Assembly: GCA_903901015.1 (NCBI GenBank)
Contig: CAIUPH010000072.1
Location: 1 to 34,752 of the forward strand
DNA length: 34,752 bases
Reading direction: 5' to 3'
Origin: Candidatus Bathyarchaeota archaeon
Lineage (GTDB): Archaea; Thermoproteota; Bathyarchaeia; Bathyarchaeales; Bathycorpusculaceae
Positions 1 through 7,097 of the stretch are shown piece by piece. Made by a program: the position numbers and the translations under genes. A model generated the notes under the pieces. The model was not told the DNA's origin, did not search any database, and was given only the letters and a program-made list of their open reading frames with translations. The first letter of the stretch is position 1. Every line of letters starts with the position of its first letter.

Positions 1-137
1 AATGCGTTGCCATATTGCCTCTTTGGTGTGGGCGGATAGGTGTTTGCCTTTGTCGTCAACTTGGTGAAAGAATAGGCATGAAATTAGGAGAGTTTGAAGA
101 GAAGAAAGACCCAAATAGTCAAACTTCACATAGGTGT

Positions 138-321
138 TCTCGTAAGTGTTTGCAGGGTTTGGCTTAAAAGTTGGAAAGAAGAAGAAGGTTGAAAAATTTG
201 CGCTTCTTCTTTAGTTATCTGGTTGCTTCTTGCTACAACATTGCATTGCAATCGGTAGAACAAAAACAATGTGTTTTCCAGATTTTTGCCGTTGTTGTTC
301 TTCTTCTCGTAAGTGTTTGCA
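138..321 (+). repeat. Partial copy of the hairpin / HTH-fragment repeat family
   Basis: This stretch shares linkers and stem-loops with the two long repeats at 2121-2551 and 5100-5508. The 17-base word TCTCGTAAGTGTTTGCA occurs here twice (138-154 and 305-321), again at 5202-5218, and with a mismatch near 2234-2249. The first copy is followed, as in the long repeats, by a stem AAAGAAGAAG (175-184) with CTTCTTCTTT (203-212). A second, imperfect stem pairs AGAACAA-type sequence near 257-269 with TTGTTGTTCTT (292-302). Read as protein, the linker gives RKCLQGFGLKV, which resembles the C-terminal end of the small HTH protein at 5515-5697. No complete gene is seen in 1-411. Confidence 0.7.
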
Positions 322-411
322 ATCATTCTTGACTCAACCAGACACATCCTTTTTGCGAGAACAAGAAGATTGATAGAGTAGAAATGCGAAATAACAATAA
401 GTGGAAGGTTC

Positions 412-1809
412 ATGAAAATAAAATTCTTAGGCGCAACACATCAAGTGACAGGATCAAGCTACTTACTGGAAGCTGCTGGAATGAAGATCCTCGTCGATTG
501 CGGACTATTTCAGGAACGAGACTATTCCTACAGAAACTGGGCGGCCTTCCCTGTTCCTCCAAACCAAATCCAATATATCCTCCTCACCCATGTTCACCAA
601 GACCACTCCGGACTTATTCCCAAGCTTGTCAAGGAAGGATTTGCTGGAGAAATCCTGCTGACCCCTGCATCTAAAGAGTTGTTCCCGATAGTGATTTTGG
701 ATTCTGCTCGAATTCAGGAAGAAGATGCTGCCTTCAAGAAAAAACGCCATGATAAGGAAGACCGAAAGGGACCATACCCTGAAATCCCTTTATATACAGT
801 CCAAGATGCAGAAAAGTGCTTTCCCCTCCTGAAAGCTGTTCCATACGAAGAGTTTTTTCCTCTAAATGACCAAGTCAAGGTTTGCTTCCACGATGCCGGC
901 CACATCCTTGGCTCAGCCATGATTGAAGTCATCTTCCAAGATAAGAACGGGCCGCAAAACATAATCTTCTCTGGCGATATCGGTCAATGGGACAAGCCGC
1001 TTCTCAACAATCCCTCTGTCTTTGACAAAGCAGATTACGTAGTCATGGAGTCCACGTACGGAGACCGCGATCACGATAGTCCACAAGATGTTGATAATAA
1101 ACTCAGCAAGATTGTTAATGAAGCCATACAGACAAGGGGGAACGTCATTATCCCCACCTTTGCGATTGAGCGTGCCCAAGAACTCTTATACTACTTTAGC
1201 TCATTGGCGCGTGCAAAAAGAATTCCTTATATCGTGACCTTTCTCGATAGCCCCATGGCCGTCGAAGTCACGAAGGTCTTTGAACAAAGCAAGAAGTATT
1301 TTGACAAAGAAACTCTGGAGCTCTTCAAGAATGGTCAATCCCCCTTTGACTTTCCAGGGTTGAAACTCGTCGAATCCATTGAAGGGTCCAAAGCAATTAA
1401 CCTGATCAAAGGGTCAACAATCATTATGGCTGGTTCGGGGATGATTTCGGGAGGGCGAATTAAGCATCATCTGGTCAGAGAGATAACTCGCAAGGAATCC
1501 ACACTTCTTTTTGTGGGATACCAGGCAGTCGGGACACTGGGACGACAGATCTTAGACGGCTCATCTCCCGTGCGAATCCTAGGACAGGTCTATCCGGTGC
1601 GGATAAAGATCGAGAATATCGAAGGTTTATCTGCCCATGCTGGCATGAGCGATCTGCATCGCTGGCTAAACAACTTCAAATCCCCGCCGAAACATATTTT
1701 CCTAACTCACGGCGAAGAAGGATCGATGTTGAGCTTAGAGAACTATCTGCATTCAAAGGGCGGATGGGAAGTGACCGCTCCAGCATACCTGGAAGAATAT
1801 GAACTCTGA
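412..1809 (+). CDS. Beta-CASP metallo-beta-lactamase fold RNA-processing hydrolase (YSH1/CPSF-like)
   Basis: The 465-residue product is a complete metallo-beta-lactamase/beta-CASP protein, a family that cleaves or trims RNA in the cytoplasm with two zinc ions. The sequence shows the metal motif H60-x-H62-x-D64-H65, further ligands H164 (DAGHILGS) and D189 (SGDIG), and the beta-CASP motifs: acidic residue in MESTYGD (E213), GSGMISGGR followed by His (near 351), and LSAHAG (H409). A last ligand sits in LTHGE (H433). No N-terminal KH domains are present, so it is the short type rather than the archaeal aCPSF1 type. GGAAGG a few bases upstream supports the ATG at 412. It stands alone between copies of the hairpin repeat. 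The family is secure; the RNA target is unknown. Confidence 0.93.
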   Translation: MKIKFLGATHQVTGSSYLLEAAGMKILVDCGLFQERDYSYRNWAAFPVPPNQIQYILLTHVHQDHSGLIPKLVKEGFAGEILLTPASKELFPIVILDSARIQEEDAAFKKKRHDKEDRKGPYPEIPLYTVQDAEKCFPLLKAVPYEEFFPLNDQVKVCFHDAGHILGSAMIEVIFQDKNGPQNIIFSGDIGQWDKPLLNNPSVFDKADYVVMESTYGDRDHDSPQDVDNKLSKIVNEAIQTRGNVIIPTFAIERAQELLYYFSSLARAKRIPYIVTFLDSPMAVEVTKVFEQSKKYFDKETLELFKNGQSPFDFPGLKLVESIEGSKAINLIKGSTIIMAGSGMISGGRIKHHLVREITRKESTLLFVGYQAVGTLGRQILDGSSPVRILGQVYPVRIKIENIEGLSAHAGMSDLHRWLNNFKSPPKHIFLTHGEEGSMLSLENYLHSKGGWEVTAPAYLEEYEL

Positions 1810-2120
1810 CTCCTCTAAAGAGGTTAAGTGTATATGCTGATTAGTGTTTGTGTAACCAGGAGTTTGAACTCTCACAAACCATACTCTGAGGAGGGCTTCC
1901 ACCCCTGTACCCCAATGAGCGCACGTTACTGAATCCTTTCAACCCTAGCGCTTGCTTGGATTCAGGTTTGAAAATAAGAATTTGGAAAAATATGAACCAA
2001 AGAAAGCACAGCAACAGCAGGCTCCAACACGCAAACCCTCAAAAACATATTCTACAAAACCACCCAAACCACTAAACTATAACCTACACAACACGCTATG
2101 CAAACCAAGTTTCTTCGCGT
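1810..2120. other. Gene-free spacer with several inverted repeats
   Basis: No gene is seen here. Three inverted repeats are visible: CCTCTAAAGAGG at 1812-1823 just after the hydrolase stop; GTTTGTG paired with CACAAAC around 1844-1879, enclosing GAGTTTGAACTC; and CTGAATCC (1929-1936) paired with GGATTCAG (1958-1965). None is followed by a clear T run, so they are not obvious terminators. The last 100 bases are A/C-rich and lead into the repeat at 2121. Confidence 0.5.
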
Positions 2121-2551
2121 ACAAGAAGTAGTCGTCTAGTTGAAATTTGCAGCAACGACTACTACTACCGGAACCCGATTAAAGTATTACTTAAAGAAGA
2201 ACAGCACGTGTGTTGCAGCTGTTGATGGTTCTATTCGTAAGTGTTTGCAGCGGTTTGGCTTAAGAGTTGGAAAGAAGAAGAAGAAGAGTGTTTTTTTCTA
2301 TCTTCTTCTTCTTTTAGTTAATTGGCGGCTCAGAAAATACTTAAGCGCTTTGTCTGAGAAAAAAAGAACTTGGTTTTAGGGAAAAACCCGTTCTTCTTCC
2401 AAATAGAAGAAGTTGTTGTTCTAGGTGAAAATTTTAGGGTGAACAACTAGTACTTCTAACTTGACTTTGCCAAAAGGAAGTTATGCACCAAAAGATTAGG
2501 TGCCTCAGATTAGAAGTAGTCGGCGCTAAGGGGTATAGGACGACTACTTCT
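2121..2551 (+). repeat. Long hairpin repeat, copy A (left flank of the AbiE-like pair)
   Basis: This copy aligns along nearly its whole length, in the same orientation, with 5100-5508. It contains a chain of stem-loops with triplet-run arms: AGTAGTCGT (2127-2135) with ACGACTACT (2155-2163); AAAGAAGAAGAAGA (2271-2284) with its exact complement (2301-2314); GTTGTTC (2415-2421) with GAACAAC (2441-2447); and AGAAGTAGTCG (2512-2522) with CGACTACTTCT (2541-2551), a perfect 11-bp stem. Between stems are conserved linkers that translate as fragments of an HTH C-terminus such as IRKCLQRFGLRV. The stem sequences differ between copies while pairing is largely kept, which suggests selection for structure. 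Confidence 0.85.
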
Positions 2552-2557
2552 ATAGCC

Positions 2558-2665
2558 ATGCCCAAGGAGTTACCGAGTATTGGATCAGATGATTGCTTTG
2601 ATGAATGGGATTTGAGTGTTGGTGAGGCCAATAATTTGTTTCGAACTGTAACTGGAGGCCACTAA
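2558..2665 (+). pseudogene. Degenerate start of the small MPEELP-type HTH gene
   Basis: Directly after the 11-bp hairpin of copy A an ATG opens a 35-codon frame beginning MPKELPS. This matches the MPEELP start of the intact 60-residue gene at 5515-5697, which also lies directly after the equivalent hairpin. After the first seven or so residues the similarity is lost and no helix-turn-helix is readable. I take it as a decayed copy; a rearranged short gene cannot be excluded. Confidence 0.5.
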
Positions 2666-2666
2666 T

Positions 2667-2742
2667 AACAACACTAAGGCTTTGGGTGAGGTCATTAAGC
2701 GTGTAGGCAGCTTAATGATGCTGTTGTTGCGTCGCGAAGCGA
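2667..2742. repeat. Compound hairpin downstream of repeat copy A
   Basis: An outer stem AACAACA (2667-2673) with TGTTGTT (2722-2728) encloses an inner perfect 8-bp stem CATTAAGC (2693-2700) with GCTTAATG (2710-2717). A small stem TCGC-GAA-GCGA follows near 2732-2742. The GTT-type triplet arms resemble the stems in the long repeats. The remaining bases to 2827 hold no gene. Confidence 0.5.
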
Positions 2743-2826
2743 GGTACGCGGGTTAGTAAATTCATTATTTTTATTTCCATCATTATTAGTATGGTTGGTG
2801 TTTGTTGCTAAGGAAAAGAGAAACAG

Positions 2827-2835
2827 ATATAATTA
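2827..2835 (+). promoter_or_regulatory. Putative TATA box for the AbiE-like pair
   Basis: The A/T run ATATAATTA lies about 25-33 bases upstream of the GTG at 2860. That is the distance expected for an archaeal leaderless transcript starting at or near the start codon. No Shine-Dalgarno sequence precedes the GTG, which fits. Assigned by position and composition only. Confidence 0.4.
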
Positions 2836-2859
2836 TGGCTAGCGATATTACGGTTACAT

Positions 2860-4086
2860 GTGGTAGCTGTGGAAACAAGCTTAGAAGCATATATTTCTAG
2901 AGAGCTCATGAGAGTCTTTAAGGGCCACACTCTTGTTGCCACGAATGAAACTCTTCCAGGGCGTGTAGAAATTGACTTTCATTTCAAAGACAATAACGGC
3001 ATGGACGTTTTTGTTGAAGTATTGTCTAGCAAAATAGATCGCTCCAAGTTAAGTAACATTCTTGATCTTTATTCTTCGATCTCCAATATCTATCCAAGCT
3101 TGAAAAAATTTGAGCTCGTAATAGTAGGCCCTGGTGTTTCTTTGTCTACGAGAAGGGAGCTTGAGCGGCTTTCCATTAGACTTCTAACTTTTAAAGACCT
3201 GGGCATAACCCAAAGAAGACTCGGCAGGATTCAAGAAGATCGCAAGCAGATGCAAATTCGCAGTCTATCTCCGAATGAAGCAAGATTGGTAGTTAAGTGG
3301 GAAACAGAGAAGAAAACCATTATTCGTGCAGCTGATGTTCAAAACGCTCTAAATCGCAGCCTTGATTACGCATATGTTCTTCTGCACAGCTTAGAGAAAA
3401 AACGATGGCTTGAAAGAATAAAAAAGGGTACCTACCAGTTTGTACCGGCAGGGTATGGTGTGTATCCAAACAAGGTTGCGCCCGCTAATGCTTTTGCTGT
3501 GGGAGCTGCTTTTGTTAGTCCTTACTACTTTAGCTATCATACATCAAATAGCCATTATAGTTTTACCACTCAAATGCCTTTTACTTATTTTGTGGCCACA
3601 ACTAAAAAGAAGGCGAATGTTGAATGGCAAAGCGTAGTATTTGATTTTGTCACACTATCCAAGCAGAAGTTTTTCGGTTATCGCACTACAAAAGTTTTTG
3701 ATGTTGACGTTTGTATGGCTGAGCCTGAAAAATCGATTGTTGACTCTTTTGATAAGCCGCATTATGCAGGGGGCATTGAGCAACTCGTCAGGATTGTTTG
3801 GAGGGGGCTTCCCCAGATTAATCATGAGCGATTGGTGAATTATGCGTTGAGGATGAAGTCTCATTCTTTGGTTCAGCGTCTGGGTTTTGTTATTGATTTT
3901 CTTGCAAAAGAAGGTCTTGTAGAACCGTTTTCCCAAGATCTTAGAACATTGCTGGCTAGTTATGTTGGAAACACTGTAGTTTATCTTGATAAGCGAAAAC
4001 CGAAGAAAGGGACATTTTCTTCGGACTGGAAAATTATGAATAACGTTTCTATAGAACAATTACTAAGTGAAATTGAGGTTCGGTGA
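2860..4086 (+). CDS. AbiEi-like antitoxin with an N-terminal nuclease-fold-like domain
   Basis: The 408-residue product is the probable antitoxin and autorepressor of a type IV AbiE-like toxin-antitoxin pair. Residues about 138-195 form a helix-turn-helix ending in WLERIKKGTYQFVPAG, as in AbiEi winged helices. Residues about 205-345 match the AbiEi C-terminal layout, including AEPEKSIVDSF and HSLVQRLGFVIDFL. Residues about 30-115 look like a PD-(D/E)xK-type domain (TLPGRVEIDF, then VFVEVLSSK), but the usual ExK is not intact. The start is GTG; an earlier ATG at 2835 lies in another frame and gives only a 21-codon peptide with CGSCG. The stop overlaps the next gene in GTGA. The antitoxin role is from family and context; the extra domain's role is unknown. 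Confidence 0.8.
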   Translation: MVAVETSLEAYISRELMRVFKGHTLVATNETLPGRVEIDFHFKDNNGMDVFVEVLSSKIDRSKLSNILDLYSSISNIYPSLKKFELVIVGPGVSLSTRRELERLSIRLLTFKDLGITQRRLGRIQEDRKQMQIRSLSPNEARLVVKWETEKKTIIRAADVQNALNRSLDYAYVLLHSLEKKRWLERIKKGTYQFVPAGYGVYPNKVAPANAFAVGAAFVSPYYFSYHTSNSHYSFTTQMPFTYFVATTKKKANVEWQSVVFDFVTLSKQKFFGYRTTKVFDVDVCMAEPEKSIVDSFDKPHYAGGIEQLVRIVWRGLPQINHERLVNYALRMKSHSLVQRLGFVIDFLAKEGLVEPFSQDLRTLLASYVGNTVVYLDKRKPKKGTFSSDWKIMNNVSIEQLLSEIEVR

Positions 4087-4982
4087 GAGCATTGTTGGAG
4101 AGAAAATTTGTTGATTTCTATGCAAGATCTTCTATAGTTCCTTTGGAAGTTGCAGAAAGAGATGTTGTTCTAACTTATGTTTTGAAAATTCTTTCCGAAG
4201 GCGTCTTAGCGAAGCTTTCCTTTAAAGGAGGGACCTGTTTGAAAAAGCTGTTTTTCGGAGGGAGCGTTAGTGGTAGATTTTCTATGGATCTTGATTTTAC
4301 CAGCGCCGGTATTTCTGTTGAAGACCTCAAGAAGAAGCTTATGGAAACATTGAACGATAAAGAATTTTATGGTATAAAATTCAAGATTGAGGAAGATAAC
4401 ATTAGAGAAGGGTTTGGTAAGGAAAACGAGTCTTATGTGGCCGACATTAGCTACGTTCATCAATGGAATTCTTCAGATTTTATGTTAGAGGTTAGCTATA
4501 GAGAAAGCCCAATTTTACCTCAAGCTGCATTGTTCCAAATTGAGGAAATGTATTTTAAGTATCTGGAATTTTCGACTTTTCCGATAAATTGTTTACAAAA
4601 AGAAGAAATGTTGGCGGAAAAAATAAGGGCGGCTTTTCAGAGGATTCGAAGCCGTGATTTATATGATCTTTATCTATTTTCAGAAAAAAACATTGACAAG
4701 GCTAAATTGAAGAAGCTTGTTGTACTCAAGTGTTGGAATGTTCATGAGCCTTTTAACCCTGATGTGCTTTTTGAAAAAATATCTAAAGCCGAATATGACT
4801 GGGAAGACCTTGAACGCCTGGTCAGAAGAAAGAAACTGCCTCCATCAACCACAATCATAGAAAAAGTAGTTTCAGAGTACTCCTTTCTGAAAAACCTAGA
4901 CAGTGATCTATGTAAAATCGTTAAAGACTCCAAAGTACACAAAGAACAAGTCTTCGTAACAACCCTCAAGAAATCGCTATAA
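4083..4982 (+). CDS. AbiEii-like nucleotidyltransferase toxin
   Basis: The 299-residue product belongs to the AbiEii/MenT nucleotidyltransferase group, toxins that transfer nucleotides to cellular targets, tRNA in the studied MenT cases. The sequence shows FKGGTCLKKLF (GGT at 49-51), RFSMDLDF with the paired aspartates D69 and D71, then MLAEKIRAA (K180) and RSRDLYDLY (D192, D195). These are the expected nucleotidyltransferase positions in the expected order. It starts at GTG, overlapping the antitoxin stop by four bases, so the pair is probably translationally coupled. Base composition is A/T-rich, and the pair sits between two long homologous repeats, which suggests acquisition as a cassette. 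Target and activity are not shown. Confidence 0.87.
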   Translation: MRALLERKFVDFYARSSIVPLEVAERDVVLTYVLKILSEGVLAKLSFKGGTCLKKLFFGGSVSGRFSMDLDFTSAGISVEDLKKKLMETLNDKEFYGIKFKIEEDNIREGFGKENESYVADISYVHQWNSSDFMLEVSYRESPILPQAALFQIEEMYFKYLEFSTFPINCLQKEEMLAEKIRAAFQRIRSRDLYDLYLFSEKNIDKAKLKKLVVLKCWNVHEPFNPDVLFEKISKAEYDWEDLERLVRRKKLPPSTTIIEKVVSEYSFLKNLDSDLCKIVKDSKVHKEQVFVTTLKKSL

Positions 4983-5099
4983 CCTCAAGCCAATTGTTGA
5001 AACTAACGCGTTAAGATTAATGTCTCTCTTGTCTTTATGAAAAACTTGTCTGGCCCTGTATTTTGGGAGCTCCTATCCCCTACTTTTTTCAAGTTCTCA

Positions 5100-5508
5100 T
5101 CAAGAAGTAGTAGTCTCAACGCTGTTAGCACCGACGACTACTACCAAAGCTTGCCAAAACTGAAAGAACAACAACACGTGTGTTGCCGCTGTTGATGTTC
5201 TTCTCGTAAGTGTTTGCAGGGTTTGGCTTAAAAGTTGAAAAGAAGAAGAGTGTTTTTTTCTATCTTCTTCTTTTAGTTAATTGGCTGCTCAGAAAATGGT
5301 TACGCTCTTTGCCTGAGAAAAAAAGAACTTGGATTTTAAGGAAAACCCGTTCTTCTTCCAAATAGAAGTAGTTGTTCTAGGTGAAATTTTAGGGTGAACA
5401 ACAACTTCTATCTTCACTTTGCCAGAAGGAAGCTATGCGTCAAAAGATTATGCGTCTCAGATTAGAAGTAGTCGACGAAGAGAAAAAAACGCTTCGACTA
5501 CTACTTCT
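5100..5508 (+). repeat. Long hairpin repeat, copy B (right flank of the AbiE-like pair)
   Basis: Direct-orientation partner of copy A. Stems seen: AAGAACAACAAC (5164-5175) with GTTGATGTTCTT (5191-5202), one mismatch; AAAAGAAGAAGA (5238-5249) with its exact complement (5263-5274); AAGAAC (5323-5328) with GTTCTT (5349-5354); AGAAGTAGTTGTTC (5364-5377) with GAACAACAACTTCT (5396-5409), one mismatch; and AGAAGTAGTCGA (5464-5475) with a right arm at 5494-5508 carrying one extra TAC. Linkers translate as HTH pieces, for example RQKIMRLRLEVV just before the last stem. Stem lengths differ from copy A by whole triplets in several places. Confidence 0.85.
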
Positions 5509-5514
5509 TTGGTT

Positions 5515-5697
5515 ATGCCTGAGGAGTTGCCTATTGTTGAGGAGGCGCTTAAGGATCTTGTTGAAGCGAAAACTCCGCTATCTGTTGTTGCTAAAAAGTT
5601 GGGTGTTTCTGAGGAGTCGGCGCGTGCGAATATCCGCCGTCTTGGATTAGTAGTAGAAGAAGAACAGAGAAAAAAATGCGTGTTCATCTTCTTCTGA
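5515..5697 (+). CDS. Small helix-turn-helix protein of the hairpin repeat family
   Basis: The frame from the ATG at 5515 encodes 60 residues starting MPEELPIVEEAL. Residues about 19-43 (LSVVAKKLGVSEESARANIRRLGLV) read as a clear helix-turn-helix, so DNA binding is likely. The last 20 or so codons run into another triplet hairpin: AGAAGAAGAAC (5655-5665) with GTTCATCTTCTTCT (5682-5695). The tail EEEQRKKCVFIFF is therefore encoded by the stem-loop. The frame is open further upstream (to 5419), but the ATG fits the position of the MP-ELP starts in the other copies. It could be a real regulator of the repeat or a relic; I cannot tell which. Confidence 0.55.
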   Translation: MPEELPIVEEALKDLVEAKTPLSVVAKKLGVSEESARANIRRLGLVVEEEQRKKCVFIFF

Positions 5698-5715
5698 GTT
5701 AATTATGCCTAAGAG

Positions 5716-5818
5716 TTGCAAGGGGTAGATAGGCCTAGAAGCCAATGCAACGCAAGTAGTAGTCCGCGCCGTTTGCGGCTGGTCAACTACTACCAAATGC
5801 AACCTAAACCCCTTGCAA
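5716..5818. repeat. Nested compound hairpin between inverted HTH units
   Basis: A perfect 10-bp outer stem TTGCAAGGGG (5716-5725) with CCCCTTGCAA (5809-5818) encloses a perfect 8-bp triplet stem GTAGTAGT (5756-5763) with ACTACTAC (5786-5793), which encloses CCGC (5764-5767) with GCGG (5775-5778). An imperfect TTGAT/ATCAA hairpin around the palindrome CCGAATTCGG follows at about 5819-5857. The block lies between the plus-strand HTH unit and the minus-strand one, forming the centre of an inverted arrangement. Confidence 0.7.
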
Positions 5819-5854
5819 GTTGATAATGACCGCTCCGAATTCGGCTGGTTATCA

Positions 5855-6115
5855 TCAAGTAGCAATGCGCTCTAAGACATAGAACCCCTTGTAAGGCATG
5901 AACAAAAAAAAGAACTCTTTTTTCCGTTGTTTATTAGAAGTTGTTGTGGTGTGAATTTGCCGCACAACAACTACCAGCTTGAGACGATTAATTTTCATCT
6001 TGAGCCTTGCAGAAGATTTACCGAAAAACCCCGCGATCTCACTAAGCCTTTTATGCTCCTGCACCATCGCGCGAAGCTACTTTTCCTCATCAACGCTCGG
6101 CAACTCCTCAGGCAG
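5855..6115 (-). pseudogene. Inverted, broken copy of the small HTH gene
   Basis: Read on the minus strand from 6115, one frame gives LPEELPSVDEEK, then a single TAG, then LRAMVQEHKRLSEIAGFF and ARLKMKINRLKLVVVV. This aligns over its whole length with the intact product at 5515-5697, including the MPEELP start and the LGLVV end. The ATG is replaced by CTG and there is one in-frame stop, so it is a pseudogene. As in the other copies the LVV end runs directly into a triplet hairpin: GTTGTTGTG (5940-5948) with CACAACAAC (5963-5971). Downstream codons continue to a stop at 5855. The A/T-rich 6118-6155 next to it has repeated TATAC words but no gene. Confidence 0.65.
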
Positions 6116-6182
6116 GTTGCTGTTTATACAGTATGATATACACTATAATATACAGTTGGATGGGTGAGAATTCAGTTAGCGC

Positions 6183-7097
6183 TTATTCCACAAACTGCTC
6201 AAGATACTGAATTATCAAGCCATAAGCCTCAGCGCCATCGGGGCCAAACCTGTTGTTTGCTCGGTCACACCCAATTAGAACTTCTCCGCCAAATTCTCCA
6301 ACAGGTTCATTGAACTTAATCCTGAAAACACATCGAACCACTTCGCCGCTACAAGATTGAAAAGTCAACAAAGGATATTTCACCCCTGGCAAATGCAAAT
6401 CGTATTTTTCGTCAGCTCGGGCTTCAATGATAAAGTCTTTTGTTTCTTCAAGCCCAAGAAGACTCTGCAAAAGCGAACCTTTGTAGAGGGGAAAACACGA
6501 TTGAACCTCGCACTCAGCTTTCCTTATCACCTCTACAATCTTCGAGGCTAAGGTATCTCTATCCAAGAGTTCAACACCTAACGCCTCGGCATCGAGCCTT
6601 GCTTGCTGAGAAAAATACGCTGACGATACAACGAGCGCTCTTTGACATTCGCAGGCACGCTTTGACTCCGACGATTTTAAAACGATGGAGTTTGGGGCTC
6701 TGTTGGTCGTCGGATAACTTTTGACGTAAATTGCAATTTTCTCGCCGTCCTTAGCAACCACAAAGTTAACGCCTAAATCAACAGGGTATTTTTCTGGGAG
6801 GATTTCATAGTTTAATTCTTCAAGCAGCCATTTTGTAAAATGTTCAAGTTCCATTTCCGAAAGGCTCTCAACTGAATAAACACTCGTTTTTGGAGACGTT
6901 TCCAATTCTTCGGTTTTTTCTAAATTTGGTTCTGCTTTGATTTCTTTTAAATCAAATTCTTTTTCTATCCTTGCAGCTAATTCCTCTGCTTTATCCAGTG
7001 GAATCTGCAGTTTCTCCGATAGGAACCCAGCTATGTCGATTTGCGGATACTGTTCAATGATTTCTTTAAAGAAGCCGCTAAACTTGTGGTGGCTCAT
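6183..7097 (-). CDS. Mrr-like restriction-endonuclease-fold protein (third gene of helicase operon)
   Basis: The 304-residue product has an N-terminal helical part (1-55), a charged linker, and a central domain at about 82-190 with the layout of Mrr-type endonucleases: EHFTKWLLEELNYEI, VDLGVNFVVAKDG, IAIYVKSY, then ALVVSSAYFSQQARLDAEALG and VELLDRDTL. In active Mrr enzymes the metal site is D...(E/Q)xK; here the second Asp position reads N111, with D107 nearby, and the last motif is Y124-V-K126, so catalysis may be altered or lost. The C-terminal 100 residues are unfamiliar. ATGA overlap with the upstream gene indicates one operon. A role in recognising or cutting foreign DNA with the helicase is inference. 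Confidence 0.65.
   Translation of the reverse strand: MSHHKFSGFFKEIIEQYPQIDIAGFLSEKLQIPLDKAEELAARIEKEFDLKEIKAEPNLEKTEELETSPKTSVYSVESLSEMELEHFTKWLLEELNYEILPEKYPVDLGVNFVVAKDGEKIAIYVKSYPTTNRAPNSIVLKSSESKRACECQRALVVSSAYFSQQARLDAEALGVELLDRDTLASKIVEVIRKAECEVQSCFPLYKGSLLQSLLGLEETKDFIIEARADEKYDLHLPGVKYPLLTFQSCSGEVVRCVFRIKFNEPVGEFGGEVLIGCDRANNRFGPDGAEAYGLIIQYLEQFVE

Noticed and set aside
2483-2665. 60-codon frame starting MHQKIRCLRLEVVGAK as a complete gene
   Set aside because: It spans the copy A hairpin and joins an HTH tail to an MPKELPS start of a different unit; it is a by-product of the repeat structure.
2835-2900. 21-codon frame with CGSCG before the AbiEi-like gene
   Set aside because: Too short for a zinc ribbon, in another frame, and it stops inside the antitoxin; a frameshifted N-terminus is possible but not supported.
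5979-6167. Plus-strand frame starting MRRLIFILSLAEDLPKNP
   Set aside because: It is the reverse reading of the minus-strand HTH pseudogene, which explains the sequence better.
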